Assembly (NCBI GenBank): GCA_000696115.1 | Contig: JJOH01000002.1 | Coordinates: 217,230 to 281,229 of the forward strand | DNA: 64,000 nt | Direction: 5' to 3' | Source of the DNA: Streptomyces olindensis | GTDB taxonomy: Bacteria > Actinomycetota > Actinomycetes > Streptomycetales > Streptomycetaceae | Notes under the pieces: model-generated | Seen by the model: the letters and a program-made list of their open reading frames with translations, nothing else | The model's database searches: none | What the model was told of the DNA's origin: nothing | Shown here: positions 32,986 to 41,586 of the stretch, piece after piece | Layout of the letters: each line of letters starts with the position of its first letter | Position numbering within the stretch: the first letter of the stretch is position 1 | Translations under genes and position numbers: made by a program

Positions 32986-35538
32986 ATGTCCCCTGCCGGT
33001 GACGACATACCCCCGAGTGGAACGTGGGGTGCACACAACAGTCCGTCCTGGGACCGGCGTTCGCCGTTTCCGAGGGACCTGGGCTGGGCGCAGGTACTGC
33101 TGTGGGTGCAGTTCGCGCTGACGGCGCTGTACGCGGTCACCGTGTTGTCGGTGGTGTCGTACTACTCCGGCGAGATCTTCGGGATCCTGGTGTACGACTC
33201 GCTGCCCGGCGTGGCCGGGGTCTACCTGGCCCGGCGCCTGTGGCGGGGCGGGGTGTGGACGAGCCGCGCACTGATCGCCGTACAGGCGTGGATCGTGTGG
33301 CTGTCGTTGGGCACGCTGTCGCACGGTGATCCGCGGGGAATCACGCAGGCGGCGATGCCGGTGGCGGTGATCGTGCTGTTGTGCCGGGCCCGGTCGCGGG
33401 AGTGGTTCGCGCTCCCGCCCGAGGAGCGGGAGCAGCGCCGGGGGTTCAGTCCGGCGAGGATGATCCGCTGGCGGCGGGACGAGGGCCAGACCGCGGTGGA
33501 GTACGCGGGGCTCGTCGCGGTAGTCGCCGCCATCATCGTCGCGCTGTCGGTGGGCGGGCTCGGCGGGCGTATCTCCGACGGCGTTCAGTCGGCGGTCTGC
33601 TCGGTGACGGGCATGGCTTGCCCCGCGTCGCAGGGCGACGGTACGGAGACCGGTGCGGCAGAGGGCGACGACCGGCAGAGCGGCGGTTCGGACGCCGACA
33701 CCGCGGATGGCACCGGCACCGGCGGGGCGGACGACGGTACCGGTAGGAGCCCGGGTGCCGATTCCCGCGGCAGGGATGGCGCGGGCGCCGACGGGGGAGT
33801 AGACACCCGGGGCGGTTCGGGTGGTACCGACGGAGGCGGCAGATCCGCTTCGGCCCAGATCATCACCTATGACGGCGCGGGGGCGAACGACACCGTGCCG
33901 CTCGCTCCGGGCCCCTTCGACCAGAGGTCGCTCTGGGACGACGTACATGACCAGGAGCGCCACGACGAGACGTTCATGGACCATGTCCGTGGCTTCTTCG
34001 TGGCGCCGACCAAGAGCTTCCTGGCCGGCGCGATGGATGTCGTCGACGACCCGGTCGGCTCGATCAAGGACAGCTGGAACGGCCTGAAGGGCTACACGAC
34101 CGGCTGGTGGGGCGACAAGGCCGGCGAACTGGGCAGGGAGTGGGACAAGGGGAACTACGTCTCCTCCGTGTGGGGCTGGATCAACTCGCCCGAGGACTTC
34201 GTGTCCGATCTGGCGGTCGACACGCTCGTCGACAAGGAGAACTGGGAGAAGGGCAACTACGGCGCCTCCATCGGCAACACCCTCGTCGGTGTCATCGGCG
34301 TGTTCAGCCCGAAGACCATCACCAAGTTCACCAAGTTCAAGGATCTGGCCGAGGTCGGCGCATCCCTCGACAAGGCGGCTGAAGCGGCCGAGAAGGCGCG
34401 CGAGGCAGCGAAGACGGGCGACGCCGACGCCGCACGCAGGGCGGCGGACGACGCGGACAAGGCCGCCGACGATGCCGAGAAGGAGGCCAGGGCGTCCGGC
34501 TGCACTCTCTCCGCCCCCCGTCTCACCGTCCCGTATGGCGCCGGCCCCGGCCTCACCGGCTCTCCCGGTACCGGTACGACGGTCATCGCGGCTGGCGGAT
34601 CCCCGTACGTCATCCTCGCTGAGGGAGGCTGCGACGACGAAGTCGAGCAGCAGGCTCAGGACGCTCGCGAGCAAGCCGACGAGGCCGACAGGATCGCCGA
34701 CGGAGCCGAACTGGCGGATCGTCAGGGCGCGGCCGAGAAGGCACTCGAGGACGAAGGCGTCCAGCACGCGCCGAGGAAGATCGACGAGTTCGTTCGGCGG
34801 GCGAAGGACGACCCGGACCCGGACAAGAAGGAGATCGGCAAGGCGGATGCGGCCAGGGCGCTGGACGAAATCTCGAAACTGGCCGGCACGAAGAACGTTT
34901 CCAAGGAAGCACGTTCGTCGCTGACCAGCAAGGTCACGAACGCCAAGAACACTGACGAACTCAGCCAGGCACGGGCTGAGCTGAACGCGGTCCAGCGGGC
35001 CGCCGACAACGAGGCGGCCCCCGGCACGACGGTGCACACCGCTGTCGGTAGGGACTTCGGTAAGGAGGACATCGATCTCGGCAACGGCGAATCGGTGAAC
35101 ATCTCCGAGATCAACGACGCCGACGTGCTCTACAAGGGCACGGACGGCAAGGTCCACGCCGTGGAAGTCAAGAACACGGGAAACGCGACCATCAAGGCCG
35201 ACTTCGAACGTCAGATCGAGAACCTGGCCGAGTGGCAGCGCAAGGTCGGCGCGGGCAGGGCGACCCGCGTCGAGATCGAGACCACCGAGAAATGGACCAA
35301 CATCTTCAGCGGCTACAAGAGCGGAAAGCGGGACGGTGTGAAGTACAAGCCTCAAGGCACACCGGCCGGAACGATGGCGAAGAACGGGGTGCCGCTACGT
35401 ATCGCCGGCACGGACATGTCCCCGAGCCGGCTGAAGCGGATGGAGGCGGAGATCCAGGCCCGGAAGCAGGCAGGCTCCATGGATTGGTCCAGGATGATGA
35501 CCCCGAAGGATGCGATGGATTACCTGGGCGTCTCGTGA
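32986..35538 (+). CDS. Pilin-signature polymorphic toxin: membrane leader, Flp-like segment, nuclease-like C-terminus
   Basis: This 850-residue protein begins with about four membrane helices (33-60, 62-80, 93-110, 120-133). A basic stretch ends in EG|QTAVEY (Gly167, Glu172 at +5) with a hydrophobic helix to about 194, the same signature as the Flp pilin. A Gly/Asp/Ser linker (215-290) and a Trp/Gly-rich pretoxin-like module (310-450) follow. Ala-rich helical stretches cover 455-505 and 550-590. At the C-terminus, Asp713 and AVEVKN (Glu727, Lys729), then QIENLAEWQRK, fit a PD-(D/E)XK nuclease core. Cleavage at Gly167 would release a 683-residue product with an N-terminal pilin helix. Toxicity, cleavage and Tad export are inferred. 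GAGG precedes the ATG. Confidence 0.8.
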   Translation: MSPAGDDIPPSGTWGAHNSPSWDRRSPFPRDLGWAQVLLWVQFALTALYAVTVLSVVSYYSGEIFGILVYDSLPGVAGVYLARRLWRGGVWTSRALIAVQAWIVWLSLGTLSHGDPRGITQAAMPVAVIVLLCRARSREWFALPPEEREQRRGFSPARMIRWRRDEGQTAVEYAGLVAVVAAIIVALSVGGLGGRISDGVQSAVCSVTGMACPASQGDGTETGAAEGDDRQSGGSDADTADGTGTGGADDGTGRSPGADSRGRDGAGADGGVDTRGGSGGTDGGGRSASAQIITYDGAGANDTVPLAPGPFDQRSLWDDVHDQERHDETFMDHVRGFFVAPTKSFLAGAMDVVDDPVGSIKDSWNGLKGYTTGWWGDKAGELGREWDKGNYVSSVWGWINSPEDFVSDLAVDTLVDKENWEKGNYGASIGNTLVGVIGVFSPKTITKFTKFKDLAEVGASLDKAAEAAEKAREAAKTGDADAARRAADDADKAADDAEKEARASGCTLSAPRLTVPYGAGPGLTGSPGTGTTVIAAGGSPYVILAEGGCDDEVEQQAQDAREQADEADRIADGAELADRQGAAEKALEDEGVQHAPRKIDEFVRRAKDDPDPDKKEIGKADAARALDEISKLAGTKNVSKEARSSLTSKVTNAKNTDELSQARAELNAVQRAADNEAAPGTTVHTAVGRDFGKEDIDLGNGESVNISEINDADVLYKGTDGKVHAVEVKNTGNATIKADFERQIENLAEWQRKVGAGRATRVEIETTEKWTNIFSGYKSGKRDGVKYKPQGTPAGTMAKNGVPLRIAGTDMSPSRLKRMEAEIQARKQAGSMDWSRMMTPKDAMDYLGVS

Positions 35539-35583
35539 AGCTGACGCATCAGGATTCGGTCGGGCGTGAACGGAGAACGACTG

Positions 35584-36903
35584 GTGGACGTCTACCTGCT
35601 GCCCGCTGCCATGCGCGAGCTGCCACCGCCTTGGAACGACCTGACATACCGCAGATCGCAGGCTCTGGAGGAACTCGCGCCCACGGAGGAGAGACGCGAG
35701 GAGGCTCGGCATGTACTGCGTGTCTGCCTGCCCGAGCGTCGGCAGAGTGTGCACGACTGGGACGAGGAACTGCGGGACTTCTATGACGACCGCGATGATC
35801 ACACGTTGGACGAGGCAGACGCCTGGCTGACCCGGATCATGCCGACCACGTCCCAGGTCACCCGGCAACGGGTGGCGCAGGTGGTCGGTGTGTGGGCCGA
35901 CATGAGGATTCCCACGGTGTCCGCGCCACCGACAGACCAGCAGATCGACACGGTGGCGGCGGAATGGGCCACCTCGGTGCGGCAGGCGCTGGCGCACGAC
36001 GCCTTCGCCTTCATCGAACGGGCGACCGTCTCCGGATCGCTGAGCGATCCCGAGAGGCAGGACATCGCACTGCTCGCGTGCGGGTTCGTGCGGGTGGGCC
36101 TGGCAGTGGAGGCGGCGATGCGCGTGTTGGTTTCGCTCGGCCGTCCACGGGGCGAAGACGCTTTGCTGGATCTCGTACGCGACGCCGAGGTCCAGGACTT
36201 CCGGCCCTTTGTGCGTTCCGGGCTTCTCAGGCTGCGCCGTTCGCTGTACGAGACTCGGGCCCGCGAAGTTCCCCGGGACGAGGAGCCCCTGCTGCCCGAC
36301 GGGCTGCGAGGCCTTTCCCATTCCTGGCAGAACGACTTCGACTGGGGAGCGACCGCGCCGGACGGCAAGAGCCTTGCCCGAGCGCGTTCGGCACTGGAGG
36401 CTTCCCTGGCTGTCGAGCGCTCGCCGGGCGTCGGGAGGTCGTACGGCGGCGCACCAGTGGACTGGGACGCCATCGCCGAGGTCGTGCGTGCCCTGATGCC
36501 GTACCCACGGCTGGTCACGCGTGAGCGGATGAACGAGGCGTGGCACGAGTGCGAGTCGCTGGGGTTCGACTTGCGAGGCACGGACGCCGTGTCCTTCGCC
36601 GGGGTTTGGTGCGCGCGGATCGCGGACCGGGTCACCGCCGCCGTCTTCCGCTGGCTCGCGGATCTCCCGCATGTGGAAGGGGCGACCGGCCACAAGGAAC
36701 CGGAAGCTCTGTCGACGCCGGTCTTCTGGGCGGCTGGACTCGCGGAGCGGTCCGTCCGGCGCGGTAGCGCGGTCGAGGAGGCCATCTGGTTCCTCCACCG
36801 CACGGATGACGTGCCGGACAGCCGTGAGGCCCTGCTGCGACTTGCCTCCGACCCGAGCCTGCCGGCCGCGACGAGGGAGGCCGCGCGGCAGTGGACGGTA
36901 TGA
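35584..36903 (+). CDS. Candidate immunity protein for the pilin-signature toxin
   Basis: This 439-residue soluble, acidic, mostly helical protein has no signal peptide, no membrane helix and no enzymatic motif I recognise. It starts 45 bases after the toxin stop in the same direction, the usual place of an immunity gene in polymorphic toxin loci. The GTG at 35584 has GGAG 8 bases upstream. An in-frame GTG at 35566 is the alternative start. Immunity function is inferred only from position, solubility and lack of another role. At 439 residues it is large for an immunity protein, so two fused modules are possible. Confidence 0.6.
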   Translation: MDVYLLPAAMRELPPPWNDLTYRRSQALEELAPTEERREEARHVLRVCLPERRQSVHDWDEELRDFYDDRDDHTLDEADAWLTRIMPTTSQVTRQRVAQVVGVWADMRIPTVSAPPTDQQIDTVAAEWATSVRQALAHDAFAFIERATVSGSLSDPERQDIALLACGFVRVGLAVEAAMRVLVSLGRPRGEDALLDLVRDAEVQDFRPFVRSGLLRLRRSLYETRAREVPRDEEPLLPDGLRGLSHSWQNDFDWGATAPDGKSLARARSALEASLAVERSPGVGRSYGGAPVDWDAIAEVVRALMPYPRLVTRERMNEAWHECESLGFDLRGTDAVSFAGVWCARIADRVTAAVFRWLADLPHVEGATGHKEPEALSTPVFWAAGLAERSVRRGSAVEEAIWFLHRTDDVPDSREALLRLASDPSLPAATREAARQWTV

Positions 36904-37117
36904 CGCCTTCCCCGGAAGCGACGCGGTGTTCCGCCGGCCGGCCCCCGACCCCGGCCTCGCGCAGCTGGACCGCATCGAGTACGCGGCGCTGAAGGAGATC
37001 GCCCGGAACAAGGGCGACGTGGGCAAGTCCCAGCAGTTGCGGCGTGACCCGAAGTTCGTCGACAACCCCGCGAAGGTCGACAAGGCGAAGGCAATCTACG
37101 ACGGGACGTACCGGTGA
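36904..37117 (+). pseudogene. Orphan toxin C-terminal fragment without start codon
   Basis: Directly after the candidate immunity gene, a frame with no credible start or ribosome site encodes about 71 residues (FRRPAPDPGLAQLDRIEYAA ... DPKFVDNPAKVDKAKAIYDG). It ends at 37117 overlapping the next gene's GTG. A sizeable coding-like tail ahead of an immunity-like gene is the classic form of a displaced toxin tip, used as a recombination reserve in polymorphic toxin loci. The frame also opens upstream through the immunity gene, but out of phase. The family of this tip is not recognised. Confidence 0.5.
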
Positions 37118-37947
37118 TCGGAAACCTCTTCACCGTCGCGAAACCGGAACCGCCGGTCTTGCGGCAGGCACTGGCGGGCCTGCTGGCGATCCCGCCCGAC
37201 TCCGTCGACGTCGCCGACGCGGACGGCGACCAGGAGGGCCGACACTGGGACGCCCCCGTACTCTGCACCTGGCGCCTGCTGCCGCCCGGCGACCTCTCCC
37301 TGGAACTGGACATCACCGTGGTGGACACGACCGCCGCCGGCCTCACGGAGAAGGACCTGGCGCTCGGCCTGGCGGCCGGCACGGGAAGCTCCGTCCTCCA
37401 CCCCTCGGACCTGGACCTGCCGAGCGCCTACTGGGTCGCCGTACCGGACGGACGCTCCGTCAGATGCCGTCTGGAGCCGATCGACCTCCCGGACGACACG
37501 GCCTACCGAGTGGACGCGGCGGAGGAGGCGATCCCGGACCTTCCCCGTACGAAGGTGGAGGTCCTCCCGGAAATCCTCGACCGCCAGCCCCTCGACACCC
37601 CTGTCTCCGACGCCTTCCTCGCGACCTTCCCGACCGGCGAGGCAGCGAGCGCCGCAGCCCACGTGCGCTACGACCTGCGCACCTGGGAACGACTGACCCG
37701 CCGACTGGAGACGGACTGGGCTCCTTCAGGACGCTACAGAGAAGACCTGTACCACCGTGACCTGAAGGCCCGTGACGCACTGGAGCACCTCATCGGCGAG
37801 GTGGGGGAGGCTCACGCCGACGCCCTGCGCCAGGCCGTGACAAGCCTGGACGACACATTCACCGCGCACACGGAGACCAACCCCGTACGAGACGAGGCCC
37901 CTGGACACCGGTGGTGGAACCGGCTCCCTCGTCGGCTCCCGTGGTGA
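37114..37947 (+). CDS. Second candidate immunity protein
   Basis: This 277-residue soluble protein is of unrecognised family. The N-terminal half has alternating strands (SLELDITVVDTT, SAYWVAVPDGRSVRCRLEP) and the C-terminal half is helical and charged (RYDLRTWERLTRRLETDW, YREDLYHRDLKARDALEHLI). No signal peptide or membrane helix. Its GTG overlaps the stop of the orphan toxin fragment (GTGA), suggesting it was once coupled to that toxin's gene. It is likely to neutralise the orphan tip's toxin family. It converges on the DUF192 gene 63 bases away without an obvious terminator. Confidence 0.62.
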   Translation: MIGNLFTVAKPEPPVLRQALAGLLAIPPDSVDVADADGDQEGRHWDAPVLCTWRLLPPGDLSLELDITVVDTTAAGLTEKDLALGLAAGTGSSVLHPSDLDLPSAYWVAVPDGRSVRCRLEPIDLPDDTAYRVDAAEEAIPDLPRTKVEVLPEILDRQPLDTPVSDAFLATFPTGEAASAAAHVRYDLRTWERLTRRLETDWAPSGRYREDLYHRDLKARDALEHLIGEVGEAHADALRQAVTSLDDTFTAHTETNPVRDEAPGHRWWNRLPRRLPW

Positions 37948-38010
37948 CGACCGGGCCGCGACGGGCACCGACCACGCCCACCGCAGGGGCCGTGCCGGAA
38001 CGCCTGCCTC

Positions 38011-38391
38011 CTACCCCGCGGCCGTGGCGACGACGATCTCCACCCGTGCCCCTTCCCGCACCCCCCACTCACCCATCGCCCCCGCCCGCGCCTCCACCAC
38101 GTGCCGCGCCCGCAGCCGAGGCATCCCCAACCGCCCCGGCACCATCGTCCGCACGGCGATGACGCGCAGCCCACGGTCGAGATAGGCGACATCGATCGGC
38201 ATCCGCATACGAAAGGTGTGCACGCTGTTGGCGGGGGACAGCAGAATCGCCCCCTCGACGGAATCCCGCCCCAACAGCCCTCTCGTACGGGCCCGATACG
38301 AGGCGGCGATCTCCAACGGCACACGCACGCCCGGCCCCCCGTTCCCGCGCACGACCAACTCCCCACACCCGTCCCGCCACCGCCGCCCCAT
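38011..38391 (-). CDS. DUF192 family protein
   Basis: This 126-residue small beta-barrel protein has the DUF192 hallmarks RTRGLLGRDS, SVHTFRMRMPIDVAYLD and a C-terminal VVEARAGAMGEWGVREGARVE. The family function is not established. Members often occur near secretion or pilus genes in actinobacteria. No signal peptide is visible here. ATG at 38391 with GGAGGGGG upstream. The longer upstream opening lacks any recognisable sequence. Confidence 0.85.
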   Translation of the reverse strand: MGRRWRDGCGELVVRGNGGPGVRVPLEIAASYRARTRGLLGRDSVEGAILLSPANSVHTFRMRMPIDVAYLDRGLRVIAVRTMVPGRLGMPRLRARHVVEARAGAMGEWGVREGARVEIVVATAAG

Positions 38392-38637
38392 CCGGCCCCC
38401 TCCCACCGTGCCACCGATTGCCCGAACCCTAGGCCCACGGGCCCAACACGACGCTGTCCTTCGCTGGTTCGGGACTGAAACGCCCGCCGCCCTGCAGGAC
38501 TGCCCCGGGCGGACCCCGTGTCCCTCGAGTGGACCGGCAGCGGCGGCGCGGCCCTCAACCGCTGACAGCGTGCCGAGGGGTGCCGCGCGATGCAAAACGG
38601 GTTGTCCGGCGCCCCGAGACCCGGGTAGGAACCTCCC

Positions 38638-39516
38638 ATGACCGCACTAGGCGCTGTATTCCGCCCCCAACTCGCCCCCGAACGGCTGCGATCCGTCGCC
38701 CGTATCGCCGACGGGACCGGTCTCGAAGAGCTCTGGCTCTGGGAAGACTGTTTCAGAGAGGGCGGTATCTCCACCGCCGCCGCGGCGCTCGCGTGGACGG
38801 AGCGGGTGCGGGTGGGGGTCGGGCTGTTGCCCGTGCCGTTGCGGAACGTCGCCATCACCGCCATGGAGGTCGCCTCGCTGCACCGGATGTTCCCGGGGCG
38901 GGCGATCGTCGGCGTGGGGCACGGGGTGCAGGACTGGATGGGGCAGGTGGGTGCCCGTGTCGAGTCGCCGGTGACCTTGTTGCGGGAGCACCTCGTCGCG
39001 CTGCGCGCCCTGCTGGGCGGGGAGCGGGTGACCACCGACGGGCGGTACGTCAGGCTCGACGACGTCGGTCTGGACTGGCCTCCGGCGGACCGCGGGAGCG
39101 GCGTGCTGGCCGGGGCCACCGGGCCGCGTTCGCTGCGGCTCACCGGAGAGGCCGCCGACGGGACCATCCTCACCGCCGCGACCAATGCGGAGGGCGTGCG
39201 GGAGGCGCTCCGGCTCGTCCAGGAGGGGCGGGAGGCCGCCGGGCGGGGGGAAGGGCCGCACCAGCTCGTCGTCTACCTCCTCGCGGCCACCGGGGCCGAC
39301 GCCGACGCCCGGCTGCGTGCCGAGCTGGTCGCGGAGGGGCTGGGATCCGTTCCGGACCTGGGTGTCGCCGGGGACGCGGGTGCCGTTGCCAAGGCCGTGG
39401 AGCGGCTGGCCGAGGCCGGGGCCGACACCGTCGTGCTGCAGCCGACGGGGGACGAGCCCGACCCGGAGGGGTTCGTGCGGTTCGTGGCGGAGGAAGTGCG
39501 TCCGCTTGTTCCCTGA
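38638..39516 (+). CDS. Luciferase-like (LLM class) flavin/F420-dependent oxidoreductase
   Basis: This 292-residue TIM-barrel protein has LLM motifs: ELWLWEDCFREGGISTAAAALAWT at the start of the barrel, then VGVGLLPVPLRN, and IVGVGHGVQDWM near residue 85-100. Members use FMN or F420. Actinobacterial ones of this size are usually F420-dependent. Substrate unknown. ATG at 38638 with AGGAA upstream. A 49-base gap separates it from the acetyltransferase gene, so the two may be co-transcribed. Confidence 0.85.
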   Translation: MTALGAVFRPQLAPERLRSVARIADGTGLEELWLWEDCFREGGISTAAAALAWTERVRVGVGLLPVPLRNVAITAMEVASLHRMFPGRAIVGVGHGVQDWMGQVGARVESPVTLLREHLVALRALLGGERVTTDGRYVRLDDVGLDWPPADRGSGVLAGATGPRSLRLTGEAADGTILTAATNAEGVREALRLVQEGREAAGRGEGPHQLVVYLLAATGADADARLRAELVAEGLGSVPDLGVAGDAGAVAKAVERLAEAGADTVVLQPTGDEPDPEGFVRFVAEEVRPLVP

Positions 39517-39564
39517 GGAGCTCCGCGAGGACCCGTTGTCAGTGGCTCGTGCCACCCTCCGGGG

Positions 39565-40026
39565 ATGAGCGATGACGATCTGGACGTCCGTCTGCGAGAC
39601 GTGGTGGAAGCCGACCTGGAGTTCTTCCTGGCGTACGAGCACGAACCGGAAGCCGTCCGCCGGTCGAGGTTCACCCCTCGGCCGCGCGAGGCGTTCCTGC
39701 GGCACTGGAAGGCCAACGTCCTCGGCGACGAGACCTGCTTCGTGCAGACCGTCACCGTCGACGGCGCCGTCGCGGGCAGCATCGTCGCCTGGTGGCACGG
39801 GCACCGCCGCTTCATCGGCTACTGGCTGGGACGCCCGTACTGGGGACGCGGCATCGGGAGCAGGGCCCTGGGCCTCTTCCTGGCGCGGGAGGAGAACCGG
39901 CCGCTGTACGCCGACCCGTTCAGCGGGAACACCGGCTCCATCCGTCTCGTCGAGAAGCACGGCTTCCGCCGCTCCGGCACCGTCCGGCACGGCGAGGACG
40001 ACCATGTCCTGCTCGTCCTCGACTGA
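39565..40026 (+). CDS. GNAT-family N-acetyltransferase (RimJ/RimL type)
   Basis: This 153-residue protein has the GNAT pattern of an acidic N-terminal helix region. The acetyl-CoA pyrophosphate loop is GRPYWGRGIGSRAL near residues 89-102, and the late FSGNTGSIRLVEKHGFRRSGTV is typical of RimJ/RimL relatives. It would transfer an acetyl group to a protein N-terminus or small amine. The substrate cannot be told. No strong Shine-Dalgarno (GGGG 1-4 bases before the ATG only). Confidence 0.87.
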   Translation: MSDDDLDVRLRDVVEADLEFFLAYEHEPEAVRRSRFTPRPREAFLRHWKANVLGDETCFVQTVTVDGAVAGSIVAWWHGHRRFIGYWLGRPYWGRGIGSRALGLFLAREENRPLYADPFSGNTGSIRLVEKHGFRRSGTVRHGEDDHVLLVLD

Positions 40027-40059
40027 CCGCCGGAGCCGGCCGCCGGAGAGCAGGGCGCT

Positions 40060-40644
40060 GTGACCGGACATCCCAGCGGACATCCCAGCGCCCTGCCCCA
40101 GCCCTGGCACCTGCCGTTCGAGCTCGCCTGGGAGGCCCTGCGGGCCGGCAGCCGGCCGGTCGGCGCCGTCCTGGTCGACGCCGGCGGGCGCGTCGTCGCC
40201 GCCGGTCGCAACCGGAGCGAGGAGACCACGGCCCCGCCGGGGCAGCTCGCCGGTACGGCCATCGCACACGCCGAGGTCAACGCGCTCGCCCAGGTGCCGA
40301 CCGGAGCCCGCGCCGACGACGGCCTCCGGCTGTACACCACTCTGGAACCCTGCCTGCTGTGCAGCGGCGCGCTCATCCACAGCCACGTCCGGCACGTGGT
40401 CTACGCCGCGGCGGACCCGATGTGGCGCGGCGTCGAGAACGTGCCGGGGGTGGGCGGGCTCATCGCCGAGCGGTGGGCCCACCGGGAGGGGCCCGTCGGC
40501 GGACCGCTCGCCGCCTTCAGCCGGCTCCTGATGGACAGCTGGACGATGGCACGTGCCGCCGCCGTCCCCGCCGCTCCGGGCCCCGGCCTCCTCGACGCCC
40601 CCACCGTCCACGCGGCGTACGCGGCACTCCTGCCGCACCTCTGA
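40060..40644 (+). CDS. Cytidine/deoxycytidylate-deaminase-fold nucleoside deaminase
   Basis: This 194-residue protein has zinc-site motifs HAEVNAL (His and catalytic Glu, near 70-76) and PCLLCSG (two zinc Cys, near 98-104). This is the layout of TadA/guanine-deaminase-like enzymes. The order and the extended C-terminus fit a stand-alone nucleoside or base deaminase more than the tRNA enzyme. GTG start at 40060 without a strong ribosome site. It lies between the acetyltransferase and methyltransferase genes, possibly one transcript. Confidence 0.85.
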   Translation: MTGHPSGHPSALPQPWHLPFELAWEALRAGSRPVGAVLVDAGGRVVAAGRNRSEETTAPPGQLAGTAIAHAEVNALAQVPTGARADDGLRLYTTLEPCLLCSGALIHSHVRHVVYAAADPMWRGVENVPGVGGLIAERWAHREGPVGGPLAAFSRLLMDSWTMARAAAVPAAPGPGLLDAPTVHAAYAALLPHL

Positions 40645-40705
40645 CCGACGCCCCGACGACCGACAAGATGCCGTCCGTCCTCCGACGAGGAGAAGTGCCG
40701 TTCCC

Positions 40706-40765
40706 ATGCCGGAGCACCAGATGCCGGAGCAACAGATCTCGGAGCAACAGATGCCGGAGCAACAG
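40706..40765 (+). repeat. 15-base tandem repeat at the methyltransferase start
   Basis: Four imperfect copies of ATGCCGGAGCAACAG encode MPEHQ-MPEQQ-ISEQQ-MPEQQ. Three of the four units begin with ATG, so loss or gain of a unit keeps the frame and offers another start codon. Confidence 0.85.
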
Positions 40766-41548
40766 GACCCGCACCTCCCGCGCCGCACCTTCGAAGACCT
40801 CGTCGCCGAAGGGGCCTCCGTGCCCACGGAAGGCTGGGACTTCTCCTGGTTCGAAGGGCGGGCGACGGAAGCCAGGCCCTCCTGGGGGTACGCCGTGTCG
40901 ATGGCCGAGCGCCTGGGCCGGGCGGACGCCGTACTCGACGTCCAGACCGGCGGCGGCGAAGTGCTGGACTTCGCCCTCGCCAGAGCCTCGCGGCGGCCCC
41001 CGCTGACCGTCGCCACCGAGGGCTGGCCGCCGAACGTCGCCAAGGCGACCGCGCTGCTCCGTCCGCGCGGGGTCGCCGTCGTCGCCGCCCCCGAGGACGA
41101 TCCGCTGCCCTTCGCCGACGGAGCCTTCGACCTGGTCGTCAGTCGGCATCCCGTCCGCCCGCACTGGCCCGAGATCGCCCGCGTCCTGCGGACCGGCGGG
41201 ACGTACTTCGCCCAGCACGTCGGCCCGGGCAGCGTCTTCGAACTCGTCGAGCACTTCCTGGGACCCCAGCCGGACGAGGTGCGCGGCGCCCGCCGTCCCG
41301 ACCGAGAGCGCGCCGACGCCGAGGCCGCCGGGCTGGACGTCGTCGATCTGCGGGCGGAGCGGCTGCGCATGGAGTTCCACGACATCGGGGCGGTCGTGCA
41401 CTTCCTGCGCAAGGTGGTGTGGATGGTCCCCGGCTTCACCGTCGAGGAGTACGAACCGCAACTTCGCGCGCTGCACGAGCGGATCCGGGCAGAGGGGCCC
41501 TTCGTCGCCCACAGCACCCGCCACCTCTTCGAGGCACGCAAGCCGTAG
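40706..41548 (+). CDS. SAM-dependent class I methyltransferase
   Basis: This 280-residue protein has a short repeat N-terminus (1-20), then a Rossmann-fold methyltransferase. Motif I is VLDVQTGGGEVLDFALA near residues 75-91. The motif II region is LTVATEGW, the post-I acidic strand is FDLVVSRHPV, and motif III-like FRTGGTYFAQHVGPGS follows. Substrate unknown. The ATG at 40706 is 13 or more bases after GAGGAGAAG, a slightly long spacing. In-frame ATGs at 40721 and 40751 are alternatives created by the repeat. An 18-base duplication spans its stop codon. Confidence 0.83.
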   Translation: MPEHQMPEQQISEQQMPEQQDPHLPRRTFEDLVAEGASVPTEGWDFSWFEGRATEARPSWGYAVSMAERLGRADAVLDVQTGGGEVLDFALARASRRPPLTVATEGWPPNVAKATALLRPRGVAVVAAPEDDPLPFADGAFDLVVSRHPVRPHWPEIARVLRTGGTYFAQHVGPGSVFELVEHFLGPQPDEVRGARRPDRERADAEAAGLDVVDLRAERLRMEFHDIGAVVHFLRKVVWMVPGFTVEEYEPQLRALHERIRAEGPFVAHSTRHLFEARKP

Positions 41549-41570
41549 ACACGCACGCAAGCCGTAGACA
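41534..41570 (+). repeat. 18-base direct duplication across the methyltransferase stop codon
   Basis: GCACGCAAGCCGTAGACA occurs at 41534-41551 and again at 41553-41570, period 19. The first copy holds the last codons and the TAG stop. It sits 16 bases before the decayed winged-helix gene and looks like a recent slippage duplication. Confidence 0.85.
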
Positions 41571-41586
41571 CCGGGCGGCCCGCGCA

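Noticed and set aside
36671..37117. 148-residue gene starting inside the candidate immunity gene
   Set aside because: The first part is out-of-phase shadow of the immunity gene. Only the part after 36904 looks coding, without a start, so it is recorded as an orphan toxin fragment.
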